The notes beneath the pieces were generated by a model that ran no database searches, had not been told where the DNA came from, and saw only the letters and a program-made list of their open reading frames with translations. From Flavobacterium soyae (lineage in GTDB: Bacteria; Bacteroidota; Bacteroidia; Flavobacteriales; Flavobacteriaceae), in contig NZ_JAJQXA010000009.1 in the NCBI RefSeq assembly GCF_021245985.1, positions 8,383-72,382 on the forward strand: a stretch of 64,000 bases of DNA. The letters are read 5' to 3'. A program made the position numbers and the translations under genes. Positions 10,701 through 17,479 of the stretch are shown here, piece after piece (within the stretch, counting starts at the first letter, position 1; the number at the start of each line of letters is the position of its first letter).

Positions 10701-11938
10701 CTAAAAATGGATGGCTTACAACTTATCAGGATTTTAATCAAAGCTATTCGCAGGTTACTAATAAATTGTTGAAGATTACGGTTAATATTGATTTACTGCC
10801 AGATTTAAAAGTTGATCTGTCAATGGACCGCTCTTATTCTGAAAATACTTCAGAACAATATAGTGTTGATCCGGCGACGCATGAATATATGCCATTGTCT
10901 CCTTACACATACGGAATGTTCTCTATTTCTACAGTATTGATAAAAACAGCTTTTTCGACCAGCAACGAAAACGAGTCGGCTGCATTTGATGATTTTAGAA
11001 ATAATCGTTTAATAATTGCAAACCGTTTGGCAGAGCAGCATTATGGTTCAGGTGTTGTAATTCCAAGATATGGTGATGCAAACAATCCAATTCCGGCAGA
11101 TACAGATCCAAATTATGCAATTTATACCGCCAATCAAGGATATCCAATAGGATATACTAAGAGTAATCAGGCCGTATTATTGCCGTCATTTTTGGCTGCC
11201 TATACAGGAAGCGATGCTTCTAGTTCATCGACAGATATATTTAGAAGTTTCCCAATTCCAAACTGGAGTATTAAATATAATGGATTAATGCGTTATAAAT
11301 ATTTCAAAGACAAATTTAAGCGTTTTTCATTACAGCATAATTATAGGGCATCTTATACGATCAATCAGTTCAGATCAAATTTTGATTATAATGATTCGCC
11401 GAAAGTGCAGGATGTTAATACCAATTTCTTCAATGAAATTATTATGTCGAATATCAATTTGGTAGAACAGTTCAGCCCATTAATTAGAATGGATTTTGAG
11501 TTGAAAAGCTCGCTGAGAGTTCTTTCTGAAATTAAAAAAGACAGAGCATTATCAATGAGTTTTGACAATAATTTATTGACAGAAGTTAAAGGTATTGAAT
11601 ATGTAGTTGGTTTAGGGTATCGATTTAAAGATGTTATATTTTCATCAAGACTTGCAGATAACCCAACAGGAATTATTAAAAGCGACATTAACATAAAAGC
11701 TGATTTTTCATATAGAAATAATCAAACTTTGGTTCGTTACTTAGATTATGATAATAATCAATTAGCAGCAGGACAAAATATATGGTCATTAAAATTAACA
11801 GCAGATTATTCATTCAGTAAAAACCTTACTGCAATATTCTATTATGATCATTCGTTTTCAAAGGCAGTAATTTCAACATCATTCCCGTTAACGAACATTC
11901 GATCAGGTTTTACGCTTCGTTATAATTTCGGAAATTAA
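4724..11938 (+). CDS. sprA: T9SS outer-membrane translocon / gliding motility protein SprA
   Basis: A 2404-residue outer-membrane protein, matching the giant SprA/Sov family (F. johnsoniae SprA is of nearly the same size). It has an N-terminal signal peptide (CIFLLVLFCGNVMRSQ), then a very long alternating hydrophobic/polar sequence typical of a large beta-barrel and ends in YNFGN. SprA is the protein-conducting channel of the type IX secretion system and is needed for surface delivery of adhesins and for gliding. A proline/lysine-rich linker occurs near residues 1908-1925 (KPKPTAPPKPGEK). It sits 24 bp after ruvA and 85 bp before gcvH, the same neighbourhood as in F. johnsoniae. The frame is intact throughout. 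Confidence 0.97.
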   Translation: MRKICIFLLVLFCGNVMRSQVNPAVQDTTKTQFSVGKLELENPPSILSAYKYDPITDRYIYTNSVDGFSIDYPIVLTPKEYEDLVLKESRRDYFRKKADAIDGKKNGAEAAKKDLLPRYYINSSLFESVFGSNTIDVKPTGSVEMDLGVRYTKQDNPSFSPRNRSSLTFDFDQRISMSLMGKVGTRLEVNANYDTQSTFAFQNLFKLAYTPSEDDIIQKVEVGNVSMPLNSTLIRGAQSLFGVKAQLQFGKTTITGVFSEQKSQTKSVVAENGGTVQNFDLYALDYDNDRHFFLSQYFRNKYDASLKKYPFIDSRVQITRLEVWVTNKQNRVSTNNNNLRNIIALQDLGEAQITGVPDNEVVVISSTAGFFNNPIDSPTNNNNNKYDPATIGQASSFLNSKIREIVTAKSGFNNTNVSEATDYSVLENARKLTTAEYTFNPQLGYLSLQQRLANDEILAVAFEYTIGGKVYQVGEFGSDGVDGTVVTGNNNANQAIITQSLVLKMLKSNLTNVQNPVWNLMMKNVYQIPQAYQIKQDDFRLNILYTDPSPINYITPVQGSSFPPNPTSDMKVDQTPLLNVFNLDRLNYNNDPQAGGDGFFDYIPGITVDVQNGRIIFTTKEPFGELIFNKLQTGGGESYNDPATYNANQQKYVFRNMYRNTQAGALQDSDKNKFLLRGKYKSSGSNGIPIGAFNVPQGSVVVTAAGRVLVEGIDYSVDYQLGRVQILDPSLQASNTPIEVSLENNSIFGQQTRRFMGLNVEHKISDKFVVGGTFLKMTERPFTQKSSYGQESVNNTIFGFNGNYSTEVPFLTRLANKLPNVDTDVPSNLSIRGEVAFLKPDAPKASDFEGEATIYIDDFEGSQSTIDMRSAYAWSLASTPYINSITDNTFNANSNTLDYGFKRAKLSWYTIDPVFYTSKPSGISNDDLSLNTTRRIYSRELYPNTDIAQGQIQVVNTLDLTYYPSERGPYNNNPDFATTSPTTNFGGIMRALNSTNFEQGNVEYIQFWVLDPYVGNSEAPVNNTGKIYFNLGEISEDVLKDGRKQYENGLGPDQIKVNPRPLWGDVPASQSLIYAFDTNPDNRKNQDIGLDGLPSSQEGQIYTSYAGEADPAADDYTYYLNTDGGVLERYKNYNGTEGNSAVSIDDPNRGSTTLPDVEDINRDNTMSTINAYYEYSIDIKPGMQVGQNYITDIREPGDLGPIELPNGGTTTARWIQFKIPVSQPQNTIGNITDFRSIRFMRMFMTGFSGQTTVRFGALDLVRGEWRRYTGTLDVNHPKPDDSTVEFDVAAVNIQENSNKCPVNYVIPPGVQREQLYNNNTVINQNEQALAVRVAGSGLQYQDSRAVFKNVSVDMRQYKKLKMFLHAESLPNENTLQNDEMVGFIRFGNDFTQNFYQVEIPLKVTPTGGSCAISADQVWMEENDIDLALELLTKMKIKGMSIDINSTKRDENGIYYPDNDPDVEGGDGDDKLVLGIKGNPNFGLVRNLMVGVKSRADHKDIKGEVWFNELRMSDLENKGGMAAILNVDTNMADLATLSATGRKSTIGFGSLEQGANERSREDIQQYNIVTNLNLGKLLPKKWGINLPFNYAIGEEVITPEYDPFNQDIKLDQLIRETTDEAEKENIRTRAVDYTKRKSINFIGVRKDRAAEQKPHVYDVENFTFSQSYNQVERHDYEVENYEDEQSNTAVNYAYTFQPKEVVPFKSTKFMKKSDYWKLLSDFNFNYLPSNISFNSNILRQSNRQQFREVEVEGIGLDPLYRRNFAFNYQYGFGFNLTKSLKLNYSATSNNIVRNFLNDDNTPKEDFNIWDDYWDIGTPNQHAQQLVLNYEIPINKIPIFGFVKASYSYTADYSWQRSSTAFSQYVDDNGNEFDLGNTIQNANSNTLTTTLNMPTLYKYLGLTPGAKKQAKPKPTAPPKPGEKIVNTAKPVVSNSPFYDGLIGVLTSIKNVQINYTKNSGTVLPGYTPSIGFLGTSKPSLGFIFGSQDDVRYEAAKNGWLTTYQDFNQSYSQVTNKLLKITVNIDLLPDLKVDLSMDRSYSENTSEQYSVDPATHEYMPLSPYTYGMFSISTVLIKTAFSTSNENESAAFDDFRNNRLIIANRLAEQHYGSGVVIPRYGDANNPIPADTDPNYAIYTANQGYPIGYTKSNQAVLLPSFLAAYTGSDASSSSTDIFRSFPIPNWSIKYNGLMRYKYFKDKFKRFSLQHNYRASYTINQFRSNFDYNDSPKVQDVNTNFFNEIIMSNINLVEQFSPLIRMDFELKSSLRVLSEIKKDRALSMSFDNNLLTEVKGIEYVVGLGYRFKDVIFSSRLADNPTGIIKSDINIKADFSYRNNQTLVRYLDYDNNQLAAGQNIWSLKLTADYSFSKNLTAIFYYDHSFSKAVISTSFPLTNIRSGFTLRYNFGN

Positions 11939-11975
11939 ATTTAGGTTTCTAATCGAGATTTTATTAGAAGATTAT

Positions 11976-11983
11976 TACATTTG
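11976..11983 (+). promoter_or_regulatory. Putative -7 element of gcvH (TACATTTG)
   Basis: Exact TAnnTTTG match between the sprA stop and gcvH, 40 bp upstream of the gcvH start. Confidence 0.6.
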
Positions 11984-12023
11984 TTGCTGAATTATTAAAA
12001 TATCAATTTTCAAACATACTATT

Positions 12024-12404
12024 ATGAGCATACCAGCAAATTTAAAGTACACAAAAGATCACGAATGGGTTAGCATCGAAGGCGATGTTGCAACTGTAGG
12101 AATTACTCATTTTGCACAAAAAGAGTTAGGGGATATTGTGTATGTTGAAGTAGAAACTTTAGATCAGACACTTGATAAAGATGAGGTTTTTGGAACAGTT
12201 GAAGCTGTTAAAACAGTTTCTGATTTGTTTTTACCTTTAACTGGAGAAATTATTGCTTTTAATGAAGATTTAGAAAGCGCTCCGGAAACTGTAAATTCTG
12301 ATCCTTACGGAGCTGGATGGATGATTAAAGTCAAAATTGCTGATGCATCAGAAATAGATACTTTATTATCTGACGAAACTTATAAACAACTTATCGGTGC
12401 CTAA
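12024..12404 (+). CDS. gcvH: Glycine cleavage system H protein
   Basis: A 126-residue lipoyl carrier of the glycine cleavage complex, shuttling the aminomethyl group between the P, T and L proteins. The lipoylation site is K63 in [13 protein letters not shown], and the N-terminal KYTKDHEWV is typical. The length is normal. The other glycine cleavage genes are not in this window, so the complex is encoded at several loci. Its end overlaps the GTG start of the VanZ-like gene by 8 bp, which implies translational coupling. The sprA-gcvH adjacency is conserved in Flavobacterium. Confidence 0.97.
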   Translation: MSIPANLKYTKDHEWVSIEGDVATVGITHFAQKELGDIVYVEVETLDQTLDKDEVFGTVEAVKTVSDLFLPLTGEIIAFNEDLESAPETVNSDPYGAGWMIKVKIADASEIDTLLSDETYKQLIGA

Positions 12405-12780
12405 ACAATTATTGTTAATCTGGGCAATTATCTGCTCTGGAATCATTGCGTATTTTTGTTTAATAGATTCAAGTAATGTTCCGGCGGTAAATATACCGAG
12501 TATTGACAAGATTGTGCATTTTTGTTTTCACTTTGGATTTACCCTTTCCTGGATTTTGTTTTTCAAGAAAGAGCTCAAAGGAAAAGATGCTAATGACTAT
12601 AAAGCTTATTTAATTTCGTTTATTTTTTCTGTTTTCTTTGGAATTACAATCGAAATTTTACAAAGTGTTTTAACAGTAACAAGAGCATCCGATGTATCAG
12701 ATGTTTTGGCAAATGCATTAGGTGCAGTTGCAGGGGTATTTTCTGCGATAGCTTTTAAAAAACAGATCGATAAAATATAA
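12397..12780 (+). CDS. VanZ-like family membrane protein
   Basis: A 127-residue integral membrane protein with about four transmembrane helices (near residues 5-22, 36-52, 70-90 and 100-118). It has the VanZ-family signature of a [12 protein letters not shown] helix followed by a [15 protein letters not shown] helix. VanZ itself gives low-level teicoplanin resistance, but most chromosomal family members have no known function and resistance should not be inferred. It starts at GTG inside the end of gcvH and is followed by a strong terminator, so it is the last gene of the gcvH unit. Confidence 0.85.
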   Translation: MPKQLLLIWAIICSGIIAYFCLIDSSNVPAVNIPSIDKIVHFCFHFGFTLSWILFFKKELKGKDANDYKAYLISFIFSVFFGITIEILQSVLTVTRASDVSDVLANALGAVAGVFSAIAFKKQIDKI

Positions 12781-12790
12781 GAATATAATT

Positions 12791-12811
12791 ACCCACTTCG
12801 GTGGGTTTTTT
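12791..12811 (+). terminator. Rho-independent terminator after the VanZ-like gene
   Basis: Stem CCCAC/GTGGG (12792-12796 with 12801-12805) with a stable TTCG tetraloop, followed by six T. Confidence 0.9.
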
Positions 12812-12862
12812 ATTGTCATAAAATCAAGCTTTATAAAAGAGCATTTTTTCTGAATTTAAATG

Positions 12863-12870
12863 TATTTTTG
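12863..12870 (+). promoter_or_regulatory. Putative -7 element of deoC (TATTTTTG)
   Basis: Exact TAnnTTTG match just after the terminator. It lies inside the longest open frame (from 12860), which argues that translation starts at the ATG at 12896, about 22 nt after the inferred transcription start. Confidence 0.65.
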
Positions 12871-12895
12871 CCTCATTCGATCTAACTTCAATATT

Positions 12896-13639
12896 ATGAA
12901 TGTTAAGCAATACTTAGATTCTACTTATTTAAAAACTGCTTCTCAAGCCGGAATTTCGGAAGAGGATAATATTATTGTAGTCAAAAAAGCAATTGCAGAA
13001 GCAATTCAGGAAAAATTTAAACTCATAATGATTCGACCTGAATATGTGAGTCTGGCCAAAGAAATGATTTTAAAAGAAAATTCGAATTTACTTGTTGGTA
13101 CAGTAATAGATTTTCCAAAGGGAAACTCAAGTTTAGAATCTAAAATTAAGGAAGCAAATGAAGCAATTGAAAATGGCGCCGATGATTTAGATTTTGTCTG
13201 TAATTATGAAGCTTTTAAAGATGGAAATGTTTCATTAATAAAAGAAGAAATTCTAATTGGAACCCAAATAGGTTTAGCCAGTAATAAAACAGTAAAATGG
13301 ATTATTGAAGTTGCAGCTTTGACTGATAAAGAAATTATTCAGCTTTCGGCTTTAATAAAAAATGTTGTTATATCAAATTTCAAAGAAGAAGATTACGCTT
13401 CCGTTTATGTAAAATCATCTACAGGGTTTTATAAAACCGAAAATCATCTGCCGAACGGAGCAACAATCCCTGCTGTTATAATGATGCTGGAAAATGCATC
13501 GCCTTTGCCGGTAAAAGCTGCCGGTGGTGTTCGCTCTTATGAAGACGCAGCAGAAATGATTCGTTTAGGAGTTAAACGCATCGGGACTTCGGCAGCAAAA
13601 GCGATCGCAGACGGAAAAAATACCACAAATCAATATTAA
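12896..13639 (+). CDS. deoC: Deoxyribose-phosphate aldolase
   Basis: A 247-residue class I aldolase that cleaves 2-deoxyribose 5-phosphate to glyceraldehyde 3-phosphate and acetaldehyde in deoxynucleoside catabolism. The Schiff-base lysine is in VYVKSSTGF (K173 in this numbering), with the conserved DDLDFV aspartates near residue 99 and the phosphate-binding KAAGGVRSYEDA. An ATG-less extension of the frame to 12860 is rejected because the likely promoter lies within it. Other deo genes are absent nearby. It stands between a terminator and remB, which follows after 20 bp and may be co-transcribed. Confidence 0.94.
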   Translation: MNVKQYLDSTYLKTASQAGISEEDNIIVVKKAIAEAIQEKFKLIMIRPEYVSLAKEMILKENSNLLVGTVIDFPKGNSSLESKIKEANEAIENGADDLDFVCNYEAFKDGNVSLIKEEILIGTQIGLASNKTVKWIIEVAALTDKEIIQLSALIKNVVISNFKEEDYASVYVKSSTGFYKTENHLPNGATIPAVIMMLENASPLPVKAAGGVRSYEDAAEMIRLGVKRIGTSAAKAIADGKNTTNQY

Positions 13640-13659
13640 ATCATAAGCCCCCAATCTAC

Positions 13660-15786
13660 GTGAATAAGTTTTTTTTATCTTTTGTTATTACTCTCCTTTC
13701 CTTACTTGGTTTTGCACAGCAGACTAATGTAAAATCTGGTTTTACTTCAGAGCAGTTTCCTGTTTTTCCAAACTGTGAAAATCTGGAGGCTAAAAAACTG
13801 GAAAATTGCTTTTATAAAGAAGTACAGGATTTTGTCTATAATAATTTTGAAGTTCCTGAAAGTTTAAAACAAAACAATTACAAAGGCGAAGTAAAAGTGT
13901 TGTTTGAAGTTGATGCAAACGGAGAGTTCATAGTAATTTATGTAAATGCAGCAAATGATTTATTATCTGAAGAAGCAAAACGAGTTTTTGGAAAATTTCC
14001 GAAAATAAAACCTTCGACTTATAACGGAAAACCAACTTACTCAAAATATACAATTTCAATTGATATTCCTTTAAAAAATGCAGACCAACTTGCGGCAGAA
14101 GCTTTAGCAGCATCCGAAATTGAAAAACCATTTGAAAAACCATTTGAAAAACCAATGACAGAATTAGACAGTATTGTATACAAAAAGTACAATATGCCAG
14201 AGTTTGGAAGTCATTTAAATATACCATTCTCTCATAGTTATTATGCACAGTTTGATGGCGCAATGAATCAGGTGGGAAGTAATAATCATACAGCATCAAA
14301 ACCTTATACTTATGCTGAGGTTTCAAAATATTATAATTTAAAAGCAGTAAACGAGTCGCTACAGAAAAAAGTTTCGGGCTGGTGGGGAAGAAAACTCTGG
14401 AATGAAAACCTTGTGCAGATTCAAGGAGAAGATTACTGGCTGGCATTAAACCCAATTCTTGATTTACAAATGGGAAAAGCTTCAGATCTTGATGCTTCTT
14501 ATTCGTATGTAAATACCCGTGCACTTAATTTTAGAGGAGGTTTAGGAAAGCAGATCAATTTTACAACAACCATTTTTGAAAGCCAGGGAAGGTTTGCAGG
14601 TTATTATAACGATTATGCAGAAACACTAAAACCTTCTGGAGGAAATCCGGCAATTATTCCGGGAATGGGAATTGCTAAGAGATTTAAAACTGATGCATAC
14701 GATTTTCCTTTGGCAGAAGCCAATATTACTTTTGCACCAAGTAAAATATTTGATCTGCAATTGGGTTATGGAAGAAATTTTATTGGAGACGGATATCGTT
14801 CGCTGCTTGAAAGTGATGGAGCAAGCCCTTATCCATACTTTAAAATAAATACCAATTTTTGGAAAATCAAGTATACCAATACTTATATGTGGCTTAAAGA
14901 TGTTCGTCCAGATGTAACAGTCGACAGAACCTATGCAACAAAATTTATGGCAAACCATTATTTAAGCTGGAATGTTTCGAACAAATTAAACTTTGGTTTT
15001 TTTGAATCTGTTGTTTGGACAGATACTAATAACAGAGGATTTGATATCAATTTTGTGAACCCAATTATTTTTTACCGTTCTGTTGAGTTTGCCTCATCAT
15101 CCCGAAGCGGAAATGCGCTTTTAGGAATCACGTCTAAATACAAATGGAACAACAATGTTAATTTATATGCTCAGTTTTTATTAGACGAATTCTCGATTGG
15201 TGATATGAAAGAAGGAGATCAAAGCTGGAAAAATAAATTTGGATATCAATTAGGGGCTAAATACTATAATGCTTTTAAGGTTAAAGACCTGCTTTTGCAA
15301 TTAGAATACAATCATGTACGTCCTTATGTGTATTCTCATAGTGATCCAATTACGAATTATGGTCATAACAATCAAAGTATTGGGCATCAATGGGGAGGAA
15401 ATTTTGAAGAATTAATTGCGATTGGCCGTTACCATAAAGGACGTCTTTTTGCCGATGCTAAGTTTACTGTTGGTAAAAGAGGTTTAGATTTTGATACCGC
15501 AGAAAACAGTTATAATTATGGAGGAAATATCTATAAAGATTATGATCTAAACCGTCCTTATGATACAGGTGTAAAAGTAGGGCAGGGAAATAAAACCAGC
15601 ATTTTTATTGCCGATATTCAAGGTGGATATTTAATAAACCCGATAACAAATTTAAAACTATTCGGAAGCTTTATTTATAGAAATTTTGATCCAACCCAGG
15701 AAACTGCAACAACATTTAAGCAAAGTACAACCTGGTTTACTATTGGTTTACGTTCTGATATCTTTAACTGGTATTTTGATTACTAG
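13660..15786 (+). CDS. remB: Gliding motility protein RemB, outer-membrane barrel with TonB-C-like N-terminal domain
   Basis: A 708-residue secreted/outer-membrane protein starting at GTG, with a signal peptide ending near residue 20 (LLSLLGFAQQ). Residues ~30-140 look like a TonB C-terminal-type domain (FPVFPNCENL, GEVKVLFEVDANGEF, EEAKRVFGKFPKIKP, ending GKPTYSKYTISIDIPL). A short EKPF repeat follows, then about 500 residues of beta-barrel character, possibly Wzi-like. The position four genes after sprA (sprA-gcvH-vanZ-deoC-remB) is that of RemB of F. johnsoniae, implicated in gliding motility. The name rests on synteny and memory of that family; the biochemical role is unknown. Confidence 0.8.
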   Translation: MNKFFLSFVITLLSLLGFAQQTNVKSGFTSEQFPVFPNCENLEAKKLENCFYKEVQDFVYNNFEVPESLKQNNYKGEVKVLFEVDANGEFIVIYVNAANDLLSEEAKRVFGKFPKIKPSTYNGKPTYSKYTISIDIPLKNADQLAAEALAASEIEKPFEKPFEKPMTELDSIVYKKYNMPEFGSHLNIPFSHSYYAQFDGAMNQVGSNNHTASKPYTYAEVSKYYNLKAVNESLQKKVSGWWGRKLWNENLVQIQGEDYWLALNPILDLQMGKASDLDASYSYVNTRALNFRGGLGKQINFTTTIFESQGRFAGYYNDYAETLKPSGGNPAIIPGMGIAKRFKTDAYDFPLAEANITFAPSKIFDLQLGYGRNFIGDGYRSLLESDGASPYPYFKINTNFWKIKYTNTYMWLKDVRPDVTVDRTYATKFMANHYLSWNVSNKLNFGFFESVVWTDTNNRGFDINFVNPIIFYRSVEFASSSRSGNALLGITSKYKWNNNVNLYAQFLLDEFSIGDMKEGDQSWKNKFGYQLGAKYYNAFKVKDLLLQLEYNHVRPYVYSHSDPITNYGHNNQSIGHQWGGNFEELIAIGRYHKGRLFADAKFTVGKRGLDFDTAENSYNYGGNIYKDYDLNRPYDTGVKVGQGNKTSIFIADIQGGYLINPITNLKLFGSFIYRNFDPTQETATTFKQSTTWFTIGLRSDIFNWYFDY
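14122..14157. repeat. Three 12-bp tandem repeats inside remB
   Basis: GAAAAACCATTT occurs twice, followed by GAAAAACCAATG, and encodes EKPF-EKPF-EKPM in the linker between the N-terminal domain and the barrel. The in-frame unit would let slippage change linker length without a frameshift. Confidence 0.9.
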
Positions 15787-15902
15787 AATTTTTAATAAGA
15801 TTTTTCGAAATAATAGTGTTAAAGATTGGAAAGTTCCTATTTTGTGCTGGTTTTATTGGAAAAAATCTAATTTTAAAGTCCTAAATTCTATAATCTAATT
15901 TG

Positions 15903-15910
15903 TACATTTG
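15903..15910 (+). promoter_or_regulatory. Putative -7 element of the heme O synthase/oxidase operon (TACATTTG)
   Basis: Exact TAnnTTTG match 42 bp before the preferred TTG start of the farnesyltransferase gene. It overlaps the longest open frame (from TTG 15900), which supports the downstream start. Confidence 0.6.
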
Positions 15911-15944
15911 CAGCACTCAAAAAAAATATACAAAGACTACGGTA

Positions 15945-16847
15945 TTGAACGCTGCTAAAAATACAATTTCAATAAAATCAATATTTCTGGATTTCAAAGA
16001 GATAACTAAGGCCGGCTTGGCTATTAGTGTTTTGTTTTCTTCAATTGCGGGATATTTATTAGGAGTTAATGACGAACATCCTTTTAAATGGAGTGTTCTA
16101 ATTATTTTGTCAATAGGCGGCTATTGTATGGTTGGAGCTTCAAATGCTTTCAACCAGGTAATTGAAAAAGATATCGATTCTTTAATGGACCGAACAAAAA
16201 ACCGTCCGGTTCCTTCCGGACGAATGTCTCCCATAACAGCATTAATTGTCGCAAGCCTGCTTACTATAATAGGTATAGCATTGTTGTATACCATAAATGC
16301 AAAGTCGGCAATGTTTGCTGCAATATCAATATTTTTATATACAAGTATATATACTCCTTTAAAAACTGTGACTTCATTGTCGGTTTTTGTTGGAGCTTTT
16401 CCGGGGGCAATTCCGTTTATGTTAGGCTGGGTTGCAGCAACGGGAGAATTTGGCATCGAAGCCGGAACATTATTTTTGATTCAGTTTTTCTGGCAGTTTC
16501 CTCATTTTTGGGCCATTGGATGGTTTTTGTATGATGATTATGCAAAAGCAGGTATTTTCATGCTTCCAACCGGAAACAAAGATAGAAAAACAGCTCTGCA
16601 GGTTATTTTATATACGATTTGGTTAATTATAGCTTCTTTGTTGCCGGTTTTAGGATATACAGGACAGTTATTTATTTCGCCAATAGCAGCAGTTTTAGTG
16701 TTTTTACTGGGTTTATGGATGTTGTTTTATGCGGTGCGTTTGTATCAATTGAGAACAGCAAAAGCAGCAAGAACATTAATGCTGGTAAGCGTATCGTATA
16801 TTTCGTTACTGCAGATTGTATTTATAGTAGATAAATTTTTAAGATAG
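15945..16847 (+). CDS. ctaB: Protoheme IX farnesyltransferase (heme O synthase)
   Basis: A UbiA-family integral membrane prenyltransferase that farnesylates heme b to heme O for heme-copper oxidases. The first aspartate-rich motif (NAFNQVIEKDIDSLMDRTKNR) is typical of CyoE/CtaB, and the cytosolic loops after TM2 and TM6 are in place (YDDYAKAGIFMLP). About eight to nine TM helices are visible. I prefer the TTG at 15945 (LNAAKNT...), giving 300 residues, the usual family length; the frame extends to TTG 15900 but overlaps the promoter element. The next gene begins 2 bp after the stop, so this leads an oxidase operon. Confidence 0.95.
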   Translation: MNAAKNTISIKSIFLDFKEITKAGLAISVLFSSIAGYLLGVNDEHPFKWSVLIILSIGGYCMVGASNAFNQVIEKDIDSLMDRTKNRPVPSGRMSPITALIVASLLTIIGIALLYTINAKSAMFAAISIFLYTSIYTPLKTVTSLSVFVGAFPGAIPFMLGWVAATGEFGIEAGTLFLIQFFWQFPHFWAIGWFLYDDYAKAGIFMLPTGNKDRKTALQVILYTIWLIIASLLPVLGYTGQLFISPIAAVLVFLLGLWMLFYAVRLYQLRTAKAARTLMLVSVSYISLLQIVFIVDKFLR

Positions 16848-16849
16848 TT

Positions 16850-17437
16850 ATGGAAATGACAATTAAAGCAAGTGAAGAACAGGTGCAAAAATCAAAATCG
16901 GCAAAACTGATTTTGTTATTTGCAATGGTAAGTATGACCATGATGTTTGCAGGATTAGCGAGTGCGTTTGTAGTAAGTAAATCGAGAGCAGACTGGTTGA
17001 CTAATTTTCAAATACCAACTGCATTTTATTTTAGTACAGCAGTTATTATTGGCTGCAGTGTTACTTTTTATTTAGCAAAAAAAGCAATTGAAAAAGGGAA
17101 TAGAAGTGCCACTTCTGCGTTTCTTTTAGGAACATTTGCTTTAGGGATTCTATTTGTAATTTTACAATTTAGAGGCTTCGGGCAAATTATAGAAAGCGGT
17201 TATTATATGACGGGACAAGGTAGTTCAATTACTACAACTTTCCTTTATGTTATTGCGCTTATGCACCTATTGCACTTAGCAGGCGGATTAATTTCGCTTT
17301 TAATTATAATTTATAATCATTTTAAACAAAAATACAATCCGACTCAAACTCTTGGTATAGAACTAGGTGCGATGTATTGGCACTTTTTGGATTTATTATG
17401 GGTATTATTATTTTTATTTTTATATTTCTTTAAATAA
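16850..17437 (+). CDS. Cytochrome c oxidase subunit III family protein (short form)
   Basis: A 195-residue membrane protein with five predicted helices (near 20-42, 55-75, 87-108, 128-150 and 172-193). The last two carry LMHLLHLAGGLISLL and MYWHFLDLLWVLLFLFLYFF, typical of heme-copper oxidase subunit III. It lacks the first two helices of long subunit III, as in several bacterial oxidases. It is adjacent to heme O synthase (2 bp) and 42 bp before a second, longer subunit III. Catalytic subunits I and II are not in the window, so they must be encoded elsewhere. Confidence 0.9.
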   Translation: MEMTIKASEEQVQKSKSAKLILLFAMVSMTMMFAGLASAFVVSKSRADWLTNFQIPTAFYFSTAVIIGCSVTFYLAKKAIEKGNRSATSAFLLGTFALGILFVILQFRGFGQIIESGYYMTGQGSSITTTFLYVIALMHLLHLAGGLISLLIIIYNHFKQKYNPTQTLGIELGAMYWHFLDLLWVLLFLFLYFFK

Positions 17438-17447
17438 GAAAAAAACG

Positions 17448-17455
17448 TAAATTTG
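17448..17455 (+). promoter_or_regulatory. Putative -7 element before the long subunit III gene (TAAATTTG)
   Basis: Exact TAnnTTTG match 25 bp before the start at 17480, suggesting that this gene and subunit IV can be transcribed separately from the upstream operon. Confidence 0.5.
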
Positions 17456-17479
17456 GGAACTTTTTAACGAATATCTTTT

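Noticed and set aside
12397..12780. VanZ-like gene as an antibiotic resistance determinant
   Set aside because: Only the broad VanZ-like family is recognisable, with no other glycopeptide-resistance genes; the position after gcvH is conserved and chromosomal.
13928..14524. 198-codon minus-strand frame inside remB
   Set aside because: Low-complexity, lies antisense to RemB's N-terminal region and has no recognisable domain.
15686..15898. 70-codon plus frame overlapping the end of remB
   Set aside because: Shifted-frame product of remB coding sequence plus the A/T-rich gap; no start signal or family.
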